Part shown: positions 1-9,170 of the stretch, piece by piece
Layout: each line of letters starts with the position of its first letter
Position numbering within the stretch: position 1 is the first letter of the stretch
Assembly (NCBI GenBank): GCA_029555965.1
Contig: JAKQHY010000081.1
Coordinates: 28,483-92,482, forward strand
Length of the DNA: 64,000 nt
Direction of reading: 5' to 3'
From: Chloroflexota bacterium
GTDB lineage: Bacteria > Chloroflexota > Anaerolineae > B4-G1 > SLSP01
Program-made: the position numbers and the translations under genes
Notes under the pieces: generated by a model
Seen by the model: the letters and a program-made list of their open reading frames with translations, nothing else
What the model was told of the DNA's origin: nothing
The model's database searches: none

Positions 1-1239
1 GAATGGTCCCGGGCGGAACGCTGGGAAACCGATGCGAATGTGGTGGATCTGCCGCTAGGGACATTGGCGGATGGAGCGATGGGCGAATTGGTGCAACAGC
101 TATTCGCGGAGGCGCCGTTGCCGGCCCAGGTGGTTGAGTGGGTTGTGGCGCGCAGCAGCGGCCTGCCTTTGTTCGCCACCGAGGCCGTGCGCGCGTTGAT
201 TGACTCCGGTGTGTTGCGGCGGCGCAATGCGGTATGGGAACTGTCCGGTTCGCTGGACGATTTCCCTTTGCCGGACATGGTTTATGGCCTGATCCAGAGC
301 CGTATTGACCAACTCTCGCCGCCCAATCGCCACTTGTTGCGCGCGGCTGCGGCCGTTGGCGATGTACTCACGCTGCCCATGTTGGTGGCGGCCTATGGCG
401 AGGAAAACGAACCGGCCGTGCGCCGGCGCCTGCCGCAGTTGACGCCCCTGGGGTTAATGCCCCGTGACTTTGCCGGCGAAGTATTCGCTTTTCAGCAACC
501 CTTGGTGCGCGAGGTGGCGTATCGTGGCCTGCCGTATCGTGTGCAGCGCGTGATCCACCAACGGCTGACCGACTACCTGGACTATCACCGCGAGCGCGCC
601 ACGCCCAAATGGCTGACCTTGATGGCCTATCACGCCTATGAGGGGCAACTTTGGGCAAAAGCTGTGGAGGTCAACCTGGCGTTGGGGCAGCAGGCGGCCC
701 ATTCGTTCCTGCCGGATCAAGCGCGCCAGGCCTTGACCCGCGTGTTGCTCGCTGCCGATTCCGGCGCTTTGCCGGCGCCGGAAGCGCGTTTTGAGGCGCA
801 TCATCTGTTGGGCGATACCCTGACCAGTTTTGGTCAGTATGATGAGGCGCTCCAGCACTTAAATGAGGCGCGCCGCATGATTCCGCCGGAGCCGCGCGAT
901 GCCCGCGATGTGGCCTGCTTGGCCGATTTGGACTACCACGAGGCCGCGTTGTTGGAGGCGCAAGGCGAGTACGCGCGGGCGTTGGGGGTGGTGGAACGCG
1001 GTCTGGACCTTCCCGGCGTGGAAGGCACTCTGGAATGTGCGCGGCTTTATTTGGTTGGCGCCGGATTATACCGACGCCAGAAGGAGTACGACCAGGCGCG
1101 GGAATGGGCTAACCGCAGTCTGGAAATGACGGCTTTGTATCCTGATATGGAGCGCGCGCATCAAATTCGCTCGCGGGCCATGTACATGATCGCCCTTTTG
1201 GCGTCGCTGCAACGCTTCAAGGGGTCGGCCAAACTGTAG
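1..1239 (+). CDS. ATPase/TPR regulator, C-terminal part (5' end outside window)
   Basis: The reading frame is open from the first base, so the gene starts upstream of the window. The visible 413 codons match the region after the P-loop ATPase core in the AAA/STAND-type modules of adenylate-cyclase-like or MalT-like regulators. It starts with a segment resembling 'LPLFATEAVRALIDSG', then a winged-helix-like stretch with 'FAFQQPLVREVAYRGLPY', which is close to the FxHxLxxEVAYxxL motif of cyclase-associated ATPases. From about residue 220 there are TPR-like helices (for example 'GQYDEALQHLNEAR' and 'GEYARALGVVERGL'). The end is abrupt ('RFKGSAKL') right after a TPR helix, so the TPR array may be truncated. 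A signalling or transcriptional role is likely, but the N-terminal output domain is not visible. Confidence 0.7.
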   Translation, partial: EWSRAERWETDANVVDLPLGTLADGAMGELVQQLFAEAPLPAQVVEWVVARSSGLPLFATEAVRALIDSGVLRRRNAVWELSGSLDDFPLPDMVYGLIQSRIDQLSPPNRHLLRAAAAVGDVLTLPMLVAAYGEENEPAVRRRLPQLTPLGLMPRDFAGEVFAFQQPLVREVAYRGLPYRVQRVIHQRLTDYLDYHRERATPKWLTLMAYHAYEGQLWAKAVEVNLALGQQAAHSFLPDQARQALTRVLLAADSGALPAPEARFEAHHLLGDTLTSFGQYDEALQHLNEARRMIPPEPRDARDVACLADLDYHEAALLEAQGEYARALGVVERGLDLPGVEGTLECARLYLVGAGLYRRQKEYDQAREWANRSLEMTALYPDMERAHQIRSRAMYMIALLASLQRFKGSAKL

Positions 1240-1422
1240 TTGCCTATCTCCCATGGGCGCGGTTTGAGCCTGGTCCCCCGCAGGGGGTGCAGGTTCCCTC
1301 ATTGGGGCGTTATGTGATTTTGTAACTTTCTGTTATGATTGGTTTTAGACAGTATAGAAGATACGTTTGGGGTGTGTTCCACCCCCAAAAGCCCTGTTGA
1401 TAAACTGAGAGAATGAAGGTTC

Positions 1423-2070
1423 ATGCAAACAACCCCGGTTAATTGGAGAAGTGCTTGGCGCGGATTGCGGGTCTGGTTGGGGATCGTGGTCTTGATGGTA
1501 GTTACCGTGCTCCTGTTGATGCGTCCCAAACCGGTTGCCCCGCCCCCAGTGGAGGAGGAGGCGGCGGCGCCTACCGCGGAGCTTTTGCCTACGATCACAC
1601 CACTGCCCTCCCTGACGCCGTTCCCTACGCATACGCCCTTGCCGACAATGACTCTGGCGCCCACCGCCGCCCCCACAATGGCGGCGCTGGTGACGACGGA
1701 TACGCTTACGGCGACGGCCGCATTGACCTCTACCACGGTGGTGACGTATGTGGTCAAAGGAGGCGACACCCTTTCGGAGATTGCGGCTGATTACCAGGTG
1801 ACGGTAGATGATTTGATGGTAGCCAACGATCTGGCAGATGAATTGCTCGACGTGGGGCAGGTTTTGACAATCCCGCCGGCGGGGACGGCAGGAGACCTGG
1901 TGGGAACGGTGCGGTTGGAGACCTACGTGGTAAAATCTGGCGATACCCTGGGGGGGATTGCCGCACGGTATCAGGTTTCCGTGGACGACCTGATAGCGGC
2001 CAATGATTTAAGCTCTGATTTTCTTCAATTGGGGCAAAAGTTGGTCATTCCTGCCGGGGACAGTGACTGA
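1423..2070 (+). CDS. membrane-anchored protein with two LysM domains
   Basis: The 215-residue protein has a short N-terminus, one hydrophobic helix at about residues 16-32 ('VWLGIVVLMVVTVLLLM'), a Pro/Thr/Ala-rich linker to about residue 105, and two LysM repeats. The first begins 'YVVKGGDTLSEIAADY' and the second 'YVVKSGDTLGGIAARY'; both end in a VGQVLTIP/LGQKLVIP-type strand. LysM domains bind N-acetylglucosamine polymers such as peptidoglycan, so this is probably a type II membrane protein reaching the cell wall. The ATG is preceded by an AAGG-like Shine-Dalgarno sequence. The FHA-kinase gene follows 51 bases downstream and is probably cotranscribed, which hints at envelope-linked signalling. 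Confidence 0.85.
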   Translation: MQTTPVNWRSAWRGLRVWLGIVVLMVVTVLLLMRPKPVAPPPVEEEAAAPTAELLPTITPLPSLTPFPTHTPLPTMTLAPTAAPTMAALVTTDTLTATAALTSTTVVTYVVKGGDTLSEIAADYQVTVDDLMVANDLADELLDVGQVLTIPPAGTAGDLVGTVRLETYVVKSGDTLGGIAARYQVSVDDLIAANDLSSDFLQLGQKLVIPAGDSD

Positions 2071-2121
2071 GTTTCTCATAGAATCCGCCACTTTAGCAAC
2101 CTATTGGCGAAGGAGAGGGGT

Positions 2122-3348
2122 ATGACGGGCTGGAAAGATCAGACCATCGGCAGTTATCATTTGGTGGAGGAGATTGGGCGGGGCGGCTCCGCAGTTGTCT
2201 ATCGCGCTTACCAGGCGCAGTTGGAACGCTGGGTCGCCGTCAAGTTGTTGGAAGTCAAAGGCTCGGGGGGAAAGCAGTTCTTGCACCATTTCCGCCACGA
2301 GGCGCGTGCGATTGCCGCTTTGCGCCATCCCAATATTCTCAATATCTACGATTATGGCGAGGATAAGGGCTGCGCCTATATTGTAATGGAATACGTGGAG
2401 GGGGGGGCGCTGAGCCGTCGCATGGCCGACGCGCCACTGCCCCTGTTGGACGCGCTGAATCTGGTGACGCCGATTGGCGATGCCCTGGCGTATGCTCACT
2501 CTCAGGGGATTGTGCATCAGGATGTCCGACCTTCCAATGTCCTGCTGATTCGTCCTGATTGGCCGTTGTTGATGGATTTTGGTCTGGCCAAGGCGGTCGC
2601 GCCACGCCCCCGTGGCACATTGAGCGGGACCGGCTCCATGGGGTTTTATCTGGCGCCAGAACAGTTGACCGATCAAGAAGTGGACTCGCGCGCTGATATG
2701 TACAGTTTGGGATTAGTGTTGTACGAATTGTTGACGGGCAAACTCCCTTTTCAACCACCGAGTGGGGCGCCGGCAGATAGAGTCATGATGCGCCTGCATG
2801 AACCGCCGATTTCCCCTAGTACCCTGAACGCCACCCTCGCCGGCCCTGCAGAGACGCTGCTGCTCAAGATGTTGGAGCGTGATCCGGGAATGCGGTATGC
2901 CACAATGGAGGCGTTGGTTGCCGATTTGCGGCAGCTTGTGGAACGCAGCCGGCGGATGGGGACGCCGATTGCCGAACCCAAGACGACCCCAATGATTACG
3001 ACGCGCCTCAGTGTTCAACCGGCTATGCAAGGCCCGCAGTTGTTCATTGCCACGTCCGGGGTGGCGCTGCCCATTCCCGCTTTGGACGCGGTGCAGATTG
3101 GCCGCCGCAATCCGGCCGCCTCGCAGTCGCCGGACCTGGACCTGGAGCCGTTCGGCGCCGGCTCTGCCGGCGTTTCTCGCCAGCACGCCCGTTTGCTGCA
3201 TCAGGCCGAAGGCTGGTTTTTGGAAGATTTGCAGAGCACCAACGGTTCCTACGTGAATGAGGTGCGGCTGTTGCCGCGCCGCCCGGTCAAGTTGCGCTCC
3301 GGCGACCTGGTACGCTTTGGGCAGATGACCTTGGTGTTTGAGGAATAA
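2122..3348 (+). CDS. Ser/Thr protein kinase with C-terminal FHA domain
   Basis: The ATG at 2122 is chosen over an upstream TTG because GGAGAGG sits just before it, giving 408 residues. The Hanks-type kinase domain covers about residues 12-275: glycine loop 'IGRGGSAVVY', lysine in 'VAVKLLE', catalytic loop 'HQDVRPSNVLL', 'DFGLAK' and 'APEQ'. The catalytic loop is unusual: HRDxKxxN reads HQDVRPSN, so the Asp and Asn are kept but the Arg of HRD and the catalytic-loop Lys (now Arg) are changed. After a linker an FHA domain (about residues 320-400) carries 'IGRRN', 'SRQHARL' and 'STNGSYVNE', the phosphothreonine-binding core. There is no transmembrane helix, so it is cytoplasmic. A terminator follows directly. 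Confidence 0.92.
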   Translation: MTGWKDQTIGSYHLVEEIGRGGSAVVYRAYQAQLERWVAVKLLEVKGSGGKQFLHHFRHEARAIAALRHPNILNIYDYGEDKGCAYIVMEYVEGGALSRRMADAPLPLLDALNLVTPIGDALAYAHSQGIVHQDVRPSNVLLIRPDWPLLMDFGLAKAVAPRPRGTLSGTGSMGFYLAPEQLTDQEVDSRADMYSLGLVLYELLTGKLPFQPPSGAPADRVMMRLHEPPISPSTLNATLAGPAETLLLKMLERDPGMRYATMEALVADLRQLVERSRRMGTPIAEPKTTPMITTRLSVQPAMQGPQLFIATSGVALPIPALDAVQIGRRNPAASQSPDLDLEPFGAGSAGVSRQHARLLHQAEGWFLEDLQSTNGSYVNEVRLLPRRPVKLRSGDLVRFGQMTLVFEE

Positions 3349-3362
3349 GCCCATCCACACAG

Positions 3363-3391
3363 AAACCCGGCCTATACGGTCGGGTTTTTGG
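3363..3391 (+). terminator. intrinsic terminator after the kinase-FHA gene
   Basis: AAACCCG at 3363-3369 pairs with CGGGTTT at 3381-3387 and is followed by further T residues. It separates the LysM/kinase pair from msrPQ. Confidence 0.75.
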
Positions 3392-3413
3392 TTTATCATG
3401 AAAGGAGTGTGCG

Positions 3414-4349
3414 ATGATCAAAATTCATTCTTCGGAAATCACGCCGGAGCACGTCTACCTCTCCCGGCGGCAATTCTTGCAGGGTATGGGCCTGGTGGCC
3501 GGTCATGCACTGCTCACCGCGTGTGGCGCGCGGACGTCGCCTCCGCCGGCAGGGGACAGTGCGCTTCCCACATCATCCGCGACAGACGAGTTGGGCAACG
3601 CCCTCACCCCCTTTGACGCTGTGACCGGCTACAACAACTTCTACGAATTCACGCTGCGCAAGGAGGGCGTCGCCCGGTTGACCAAAGATTTTGTGACCGA
3701 GCCATGGACGGTGACAGTGGATGGACTTGTCAGCCAGCCCCGGACGTTTGGGATGGAGGAACTGCTCAAGTTTACGCAGGAGGAGCGCGTTTATCGGATG
3801 CGGTGCGTGGAGGCGTGGGCGATGGTTATACCCTGGCAGGGATTCCCGCTGGCGCAGCTCCTTAAAGCCATGGAGCCGCTTTCCTCCGCCCGCTACGTGC
3901 AATTTGAGACGCTGTACGATCCGGAGTCCATGCCGGGGCAGAAGGACAAGTCGTTCCCCTGGCCCTACGTGGAGGGGCTACGCCTGGACGAGGCGCTGCA
4001 CGATCTGACATTGCTTTCTACTGGCCTGTACGGCCAAACGCTCTTGCCGCAGAACGGCGCGCCGCTCCGATTGGTGGTCCCCTGGAAGTATGGTTTCAAA
4101 AGCATCAAATCCATCGTCAAAATCACGCTGACGGAGGCGCAGCCGACGACGTTGTGGATGGCCGCCGGCCCCACGGAATACGGTTTCTGGGCCAACGTCA
4201 ACCCCAAGGTGGATCACCCCCGCTGGTCGCAGGCCACCGAGCGGCGCATCGGCGAAAACAAGCGGGTGGAGACGTTGTTTTTCAACGGCTATGCGGACGA
4301 AGTCGCCGATCTCTACCCTGACCTGGATAAACGGAGCTGGTACTATTGA
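3414..4349 (+). CDS. msrP: protein-methionine-sulfoxide reductase catalytic subunit MsrP
   Basis: This 311-residue molybdopterin oxidoreductase of the sulfite oxidase fold (YedY/MsrP) reduces methionine sulfoxide in exported proteins. The N-terminus has a twin-arginine signal ('SRRQFLQG', R18-R19) and then a lipobox-like LLTAC at C37, so the enzyme may be Tat-exported and possibly lipidated. The conserved cysteine expected to ligate molybdenum lies in 'RMRCVEAW' (about residue 130). '[18 protein letters not shown]' is the family signature near the cofactor. An AAAGGAG Shine-Dalgarno sequence precedes the ATG. The stop overlaps the start of the heme partner msrQ, as usual for MsrPQ, which takes electrons from the quinone pool or a flavin reductase. 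Confidence 0.93.
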   Translation: MIKIHSSEITPEHVYLSRRQFLQGMGLVAGHALLTACGARTSPPPAGDSALPTSSATDELGNALTPFDAVTGYNNFYEFTLRKEGVARLTKDFVTEPWTVTVDGLVSQPRTFGMEELLKFTQEERVYRMRCVEAWAMVIPWQGFPLAQLLKAMEPLSSARYVQFETLYDPESMPGQKDKSFPWPYVEGLRLDEALHDLTLLSTGLYGQTLLPQNGAPLRLVVPWKYGFKSIKSIVKITLTEAQPTTLWMAAGPTEYGFWANVNPKVDHPRWSQATERRIGENKRVETLFFNGYADEVADLYPDLDKRSWYY

Positions 4350-4957
4350 TCGCCTGGTGGAAACGTCATGGCCTACGCGTTGTCGTGCATCTGGCCGCGT
4401 TGATGCCTCTGGCGGCGCTGGTCTGGGATTACGTCACCGGCGGTTTCCTGGCGGATCCGGCGCGGCAAACCATCACCCGCACCGGCGATGCGGCTTTGAT
4501 TCTGCTGCTGGCCTCGCTGGCATGCACGCCAGTCGCGCTGTGGTTGCGGCGGCCGCAACTGAAACCGCTGCGCCGCCCGCTGGGACTGTATGCTTTCGGC
4601 TACGCCACGCTGCATTTGTTGGCATTTGCCGGGTGGGATTACGGCTTCAACTGGCGATTGCTCTGGCCGGCCATCGCCTCCCAACGTTTCGTCCTGGTGG
4701 GGAGCGCGGCCTGGGCGATCTTGCTGGCGCTGGCGGTCACTTCGACGCGGGGGGCGCAGCGGCGGTTAGGGCGCCGTTGGCAAGGGCTGCATCGCGCCGT
4801 GTATGGCGCGGCGGCGCTGGTGATTCTGCACTTCGCCCTGGCCGTCAAGACGCCGCGCGCGTCCTTCCTCTACGGCGTGGCGCTGGTCGTGCTGCTGCTC
4901 GCGCGGCTGCCAGCGGCGCGGCGGGCTATTGCGCGCAAGCGTAGCGCTTCTCTGTAA
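4346..4957 (+). CDS. msrQ: MsrQ heme-b membrane subunit
   Basis: This 203-residue polytopic protein of the ferric reductase-like YedZ/MsrQ family passes electrons to MsrP. It begins with TTG inside the msrP stop (TTGA overlap), with GGAG eight bases upstream, so the two are translationally coupled. About five to six hydrophobic helices are visible. Likely heme-ligand histidines lie in '[13 protein letters not shown]', '[15 protein letters not shown]' and the pair in '[19 protein letters not shown]'. Length and order match the family. No separate promoter is seen, so it should depend on msrP transcription. Confidence 0.92.
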   Translation: MIAWWKRHGLRVVVHLAALMPLAALVWDYVTGGFLADPARQTITRTGDAALILLLASLACTPVALWLRRPQLKPLRRPLGLYAFGYATLHLLAFAGWDYGFNWRLLWPAIASQRFVLVGSAAWAILLALAVTSTRGAQRRLGRRWQGLHRAVYGAAALVILHFALAVKTPRASFLYGVALVVLLLARLPAARRAIARKRSASL

Positions 4958-5109
4958 AAGTCACGGAGAGCACAGAGTTCATAGAGAAAACAAAAAGTTC
5001 GACCTGTGCAATAGCATTACTGAATAACCTATTTTCTGTCAGCAGATCTAGCGGATTAAGAGAAAAAATCTGCGTAATCTGCTGATAAATTTCTCCCTAT
5101 TGCACAGGT
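4958..5109. repeat. intergenic repeat hairpin with outer 13-bp inverted repeat
   Basis: After msrQ comes a 'cacGGAGAGCACAGAG'-type tandem repeat (4961-4985). Then an outer inverted repeat ACCTGTGCAATAG (5002-5014) / CTATTGCACAGGT (5097-5109) encloses an inner array of CAGAT/ATCTG units (5040-5090). It forms a long imperfect hairpin between msrQ and the promoter of the lipoprotein gene. Related CAGATT-type units recur at 17.0 and 19.3 kb. Confidence 0.7.
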
Positions 5110-5116
5110 TGAAAAG

Positions 5117-5144
5117 TTGATAGATACTCCATTTGAGCTAGAAT
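5117..5144 (+). promoter_or_regulatory. sigma70-type promoter for the lipoprotein gene
   Basis: TTGATA (5117-5122), a 16-base spacer and TAGAAT (5139-5144) precede the lipoprotein start by about 30 bases. Confidence 0.55.
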
Positions 5145-5175
5145 AACACCATATTGACTCTCGCAAGGGGGGACT

Positions 5176-6099
5176 ATGCGTAAATTATTCTTGCTTCTGG
5201 TAATCCTGTTGTTGACAGCCTGTGAAACAGAGACGCCATCCGTCGAGTTGGTCATTCAACCGGTGACGCCAGTGGCGACGTTGCCAGCGTTGCCCACGCG
5301 GGGCGCGGCGACGCTCAAGAGCTATGCCGACGCCAGCGCCCAGGCAACTGAGGTCAAGGCGCTCATTGCCGACGCCGGCGGACTGCTGGATGTGGCGGCG
5401 GATGGGGGAACGTTCGATTGTGAGCGCTACTTCGACTTGTATCAGACAGGGGCGGCGTTGCCGGTTTTGACGGCAGCTAAATCCGACGATGCCTTGTTAG
5501 TGTGGGCCGCCGCCGAGTATAACGAGGCTATCGCCGGATTGCTGGATGCCGGGGGTGACACCTATCGGCATTGTGAGGCGTTTTTGTTAGGTAAAGCTAC
5601 TCAAAGTGAGGTTAGCGCGTTGGCGTGGACTTATGCACGCTTTGGCGTGACCGAGGCCATTGCCAACCTGGACGCCATCATCACACGGATGCGCGATGAA
5701 TTGCCCGACCCGACAACTTACGTAGGCGTGGGTGGGCAAGTGCTCAAGGCGACGCGAGAGGCTATAGATGTGATGGGGGATATGGGATATGAGTTCGATA
5801 AGCGGGTGGTGGTGTGTCCGACGTTTATCGAGAAATATGAGCAGATGACCGCGTTGCCCGAAATCACTATAGTGACTGCCGACGCGACTGTGCAAGCCGC
5901 CTACGAGAAATATCGGTGGGCAGTGGCTGAAGCGACGCGCACATCCCGCGATCAATATCTGGATTGTAAAGATATCATGGCTATCGGCAAGGGTCGTTAC
6001 ATCCCGGAATTGACGTGGGAAACGGCCCGCAAGGGGTTGAATGATGCGATGGCCGCGCTGCATCAGGCTGAGGAATGGTTGCAGCCGTATGGGAAATAG
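5176..6099 (+). CDS. secreted lipoprotein of unknown function
   Basis: The 307-residue protein starts with a lipoprotein signal, basic 'MRK' then leucine-rich residues to the lipobox LLTAC (C16). A strong GGGGGG-type purine tract precedes the ATG. The mature part is helical and soluble-looking, with scattered cysteines (for example 'FDCERYFDLY', 'RHCEAF', 'VVVCPTF', 'YLDCKDIM') and spacing suggesting an internal duplication of a helical bundle, although no repeat is clear. It is not recognised as a named family. It has its own promoter and sits between msrPQ and a restriction-modification gene with no functional hint. It should be anchored outside the cytoplasmic membrane. Confidence 0.75.
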   Translation: MRKLFLLLVILLLTACETETPSVELVIQPVTPVATLPALPTRGAATLKSYADASAQATEVKALIADAGGLLDVAADGGTFDCERYFDLYQTGAALPVLTAAKSDDALLVWAAAEYNEAIAGLLDAGGDTYRHCEAFLLGKATQSEVSALAWTYARFGVTEAIANLDAIITRMRDELPDPTTYVGVGGQVLKATREAIDVMGDMGYEFDKRVVVCPTFIEKYEQMTALPEITIVTADATVQAAYEKYRWAVAEATRTSRDQYLDCKDIMAIGKGRYIPELTWETARKGLNDAMAALHQAEEWLQPYGK

Positions 6100-6131
6100 T
6101 TGCGACTTGCTAGACAGGTTAACCTAACACC

Positions 6132-9100
6132 ATGTCCCTAGAAGCCATCCAACGCTACCACGCCAAAATCGAAAAAATCATCCAGTACGGCGGCTCGCGC
6201 AACGAGAGCAGCGTGCGCTTTGCCTTCCAGAATTTGCTGGAAAGCTACTGCGCCGAAACCCACCTTGAACTGATCGCCGAACTGGACTACAAGACGCCCA
6301 CCGGCGCGACCGTCCGCCCCGACGGGACGCTCAAGGACGCGCTGCGCCAGGATTGGGGCTACTGGGAGAGCAAAGACCAGTACGACGACCTCGCCGCCGA
6401 AATTGCCGCCAAATTCGCCAAGGGCTACCCCAAGACCAACATCCTCTTCGAGGATAGCCAGACCGCCGTCTTGATCCAGGATGGCGCGGAAGTGGCTCGC
6501 GCCGCCTTCACCGACGCGCCCGCGCTGGACGCCCTGCTCACGGCCTTCGTCCACTACGAGCCGCCGCGCGTGCAGACCTTCCGCGCGGCCATCGAGAAGT
6601 TCAAGGAAGACCTGCCCGCCCTGCTGGAGATGCTGCGCGAGACGATTGAGGCGCAGGCCGATAGCAACCCCGCCTTCCGTCAGGCCCGCGCCGCCTTCCT
6701 GGAACTGTGCCAGAAATCCATCAACCCCCATTTGGTGATGGCGGACGTGCGCGAAATGATCATCCAGCACATCCTCACCGAAGACATCTTCATCACAGTC
6801 TTCGAAGACGCTCAATTCCACCGCGAAAACAACATCGCCCGCGAACTCTACCGCGTCACCGGGACGTTTTACAAAGGCGACCTGCGTCGCAACATCGAGC
6901 GCCGCCTGGACGCCTACGTCAAAGTCATCAAAGCCGCCGCCGCCGAAATCGTAAACCACCACGAAAAGCAGCGCTTCCTCAAAGCCGTCTACGAAAACTT
7001 CTACAAAGCCTACAACCCCGCCGGCGCCGACCGCCTGGGCATCGTCTACACCCCCGACGAGATCGTGCGCTTTATGATTGAGGCCGCCGACCACCTGGTC
7101 CACCAGCACTTCGGGCGCTTCCTGGCCGACCAGGACGTGGACATCCTCGACCCGGCGACCGGCACGGGAACGTTCATCACCGAATTGATCGAATACCTGC
7201 CCAAGCACAGTCTGCCCTACAAATACGAGCACGAGCTTCACTGCAACGAAGTCGCCATCCTCCCCTACTACATCGCCAACCTCAACATTGAGTATGCCTA
7301 CGGGCAGAAGATGGGGCGCTACAAGGAATTTGCCAACATTTGCTTCGTGGACACGCTGGACAACCTGGGCTTTGCCTTCGACGGCAAACAGTACAGTATG
7401 TTCGACCTCTCCGCCGAGAACCTGGAGCGCATCCAACGCCAGAACCGGCGCAAGATTTCCGTCATCATCGGCAACCCACCGTACAACGCGCTTCAAAAGA
7501 ACTGGAATGATTACAACCAGAATCGCGAGTATGAAGGGGTGGATAGACGAATCAAAGAGACGTATATCAAACATAGTGATGCCCAGAACCTGACGAAACT
7601 CTATGATATGTACACGCGCTTCCTGCGCTGGGCCAGCGACCGATTGGCGGAGAATGGGGTGATTGCCTTTGTCTCGAATAATTCTTTCATTGACGCGCGT
7701 GTGTATGATGGTTTTCGCAAGGTCGTGGCGGAGGAATTTAACACTATTTACATTGTGGATATGAAAGGTGATGCCCATACCAGCGGCGAACGGCGGCAGC
7801 GCGAGGGCGGCAACGTGTTCAGCGACGAAATCCGTGTGGGCGTCGCCATTTACTTCCTGGTGCGCCAGGCGGGGGCCACCGGCTGCCAGATTTACTACAC
7901 CTGCGTGGACGACTATATGAAAGCCCCAGAGAAAAAAGCCTTCCTCCGCGAGCACCGTTTACAAGATTTGCCCTTCGACCACATCCAACCCGACACACAC
8001 CATACTTGGATCAACCAGGCCGAACACAACTGGGATGATTACGTGCCAATTGCAACTAAGCGAACTAAACAGGCTGGCAAAGTAGGAGAAATTAAGGCTA
8101 TCTTCAAAGCTTTCTTTATTGGTGTTGTGACGGCACGAGATGAATGGGTAATTGATGTTTCAAAGCAAAGCCTGACTAACAAAGTGACATTCTTTGCAAA
8201 TCACTACAATTCGTACCAATCTGTAGATGGTGCGTCCGACACAACGATAAAGTGGTCAAGGAATTTACGACGAAACTTCGAGCGGGGAACAAAGGAGTCC
8301 TTTGATTCTGATCGTATTCGACACACGTTATATCGTCCTTTTTGTAGATGCTATTTTTATGACTCGGATGTTTTTGTCAATGACCGTGCAATAGCACGTG
8401 AGATGTTGCAAGGCGACAATATTGCTATCGCTTTTAATTTTGGCTGTCCACAATTTGCTTGTTTGGCCTCAAATACGGCGTCGGACTATGCTCTTTTGAA
8501 ATTTGGGAACGGCGGTACTCAATCTCTCCCCCATTACACCTACACCCCCGACGGCGCGCGCCATGACAACATCACCGATTGGGCCGTGGAACAATTCGCG
8601 GAGCATTACCATCTCACCCCCTCCCCTGAGCTGCGCGACCAGATTTTCGCCTACGTCTACGCCATCCTCCACGATCCCGCCTACCGCGCCAAATACGAGA
8701 TCAACCTCAAACGCGAGTTCCCCCGCATCCCATTTTACGCTGACTTCGCGCAGTGGGCCGCGTGGGGGCAGCAGTTGCTCGACCTGCACCTGAACTTTGA
8801 GACTGTTGACCCGCATCCGCTGCGCCGGACGGATGCTCCCTACGACCCGGATCGTCCGCCCAAGCCCGCCCTCAAAGCCGACAAAGCCGCCGGAGAAATC
8901 ATCCTCGACACCGCCACCACCCTCGCCGGCGTCCCGTCCGAGGCGTGGGAGTACCGCCTCGGCAACCGCACGGCCATCGAATGGGTGCTGGAATACCACA
9001 AAGAGTCCACCCCGCGCGATCCCACCATCCGCGACAAATTCAACACCTATCGCTTCGCCGACTACAAAGAGCCGGTAGTGGACTTACTGCGGCGCGTCGT

Positions 9101-9170
9101 CACCGTGAGCGTGGAGACGGTTAAGATCGTCAACGCTATGGCCGCCGGTCATCGAGACTCAGGGGCGTAA
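6132..9170 (+). CDS. type ISP-like restriction-modification enzyme (nuclease-methyltransferase-specificity), helicase absent
   Basis: In this 1012-residue single-chain enzyme the N-terminus holds a PD-(D/E)xK nuclease-like core: 'RPDGTL' at about residue 62, 'YWESKD' at about 75. A helical coupler follows, then an N6-adenine methyltransferase with motif I 'DPATGTGTF' (about 339) and motif IV 'NPPYNA' (about 446). The C-terminus resembles the type ISP specificity region ('RDQIFAYVYAILHDPAYR', 'YRLGNRTAIEWVLE', 'VVDLLRRVVTVSVETV'). LlaBIII-like type ISP enzymes are about 1600 residues because they include a RecA-like helicase; no helicase motif is visible here. Bases 8040-8510 (residues about 636-793, within the target-recognition part) are clearly AT-richer than the flanks, suggesting domain exchange. 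No separate restriction or specificity gene is adjacent. Confidence 0.85.
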   Translation: MSLEAIQRYHAKIEKIIQYGGSRNESSVRFAFQNLLESYCAETHLELIAELDYKTPTGATVRPDGTLKDALRQDWGYWESKDQYDDLAAEIAAKFAKGYPKTNILFEDSQTAVLIQDGAEVARAAFTDAPALDALLTAFVHYEPPRVQTFRAAIEKFKEDLPALLEMLRETIEAQADSNPAFRQARAAFLELCQKSINPHLVMADVREMIIQHILTEDIFITVFEDAQFHRENNIARELYRVTGTFYKGDLRRNIERRLDAYVKVIKAAAAEIVNHHEKQRFLKAVYENFYKAYNPAGADRLGIVYTPDEIVRFMIEAADHLVHQHFGRFLADQDVDILDPATGTGTFITELIEYLPKHSLPYKYEHELHCNEVAILPYYIANLNIEYAYGQKMGRYKEFANICFVDTLDNLGFAFDGKQYSMFDLSAENLERIQRQNRRKISVIIGNPPYNALQKNWNDYNQNREYEGVDRRIKETYIKHSDAQNLTKLYDMYTRFLRWASDRLAENGVIAFVSNNSFIDARVYDGFRKVVAEEFNTIYIVDMKGDAHTSGERRQREGGNVFSDEIRVGVAIYFLVRQAGATGCQIYYTCVDDYMKAPEKKAFLREHRLQDLPFDHIQPDTHHTWINQAEHNWDDYVPIATKRTKQAGKVGEIKAIFKAFFIGVVTARDEWVIDVSKQSLTNKVTFFANHYNSYQSVDGASDTTIKWSRNLRRNFERGTKESFDSDRIRHTLYRPFCRCYFYDSDVFVNDRAIAREMLQGDNIAIAFNFGCPQFACLASNTASDYALLKFGNGGTQSLPHYTYTPDGARHDNITDWAVEQFAEHYHLTPSPELRDQIFAYVYAILHDPAYRAKYEINLKREFPRIPFYADFAQWAAWGQQLLDLHLNFETVDPHPLRRTDAPYDPDRPPKPALKADKAAGEIILDTATTLAGVPSEAWEYRLGNRTAIEWVLEYHKESTPRDPTIRDKFNTYRFADYKEPVVDLLRRVVTVSVETVKIVNAMAAGHRDSGA

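Noticed and set aside
1240..1422. Promoter for the LysM gene
   Set aside because: TATGAT-like sequence at about 1335 lacks a matching -35; not strong enough to list.
6138..7955. 605-codon minus-strand open frame across the type ISP gene
   Set aside because: Antisense shadow of a well-supported coding sequence with clear methyltransferase motifs.
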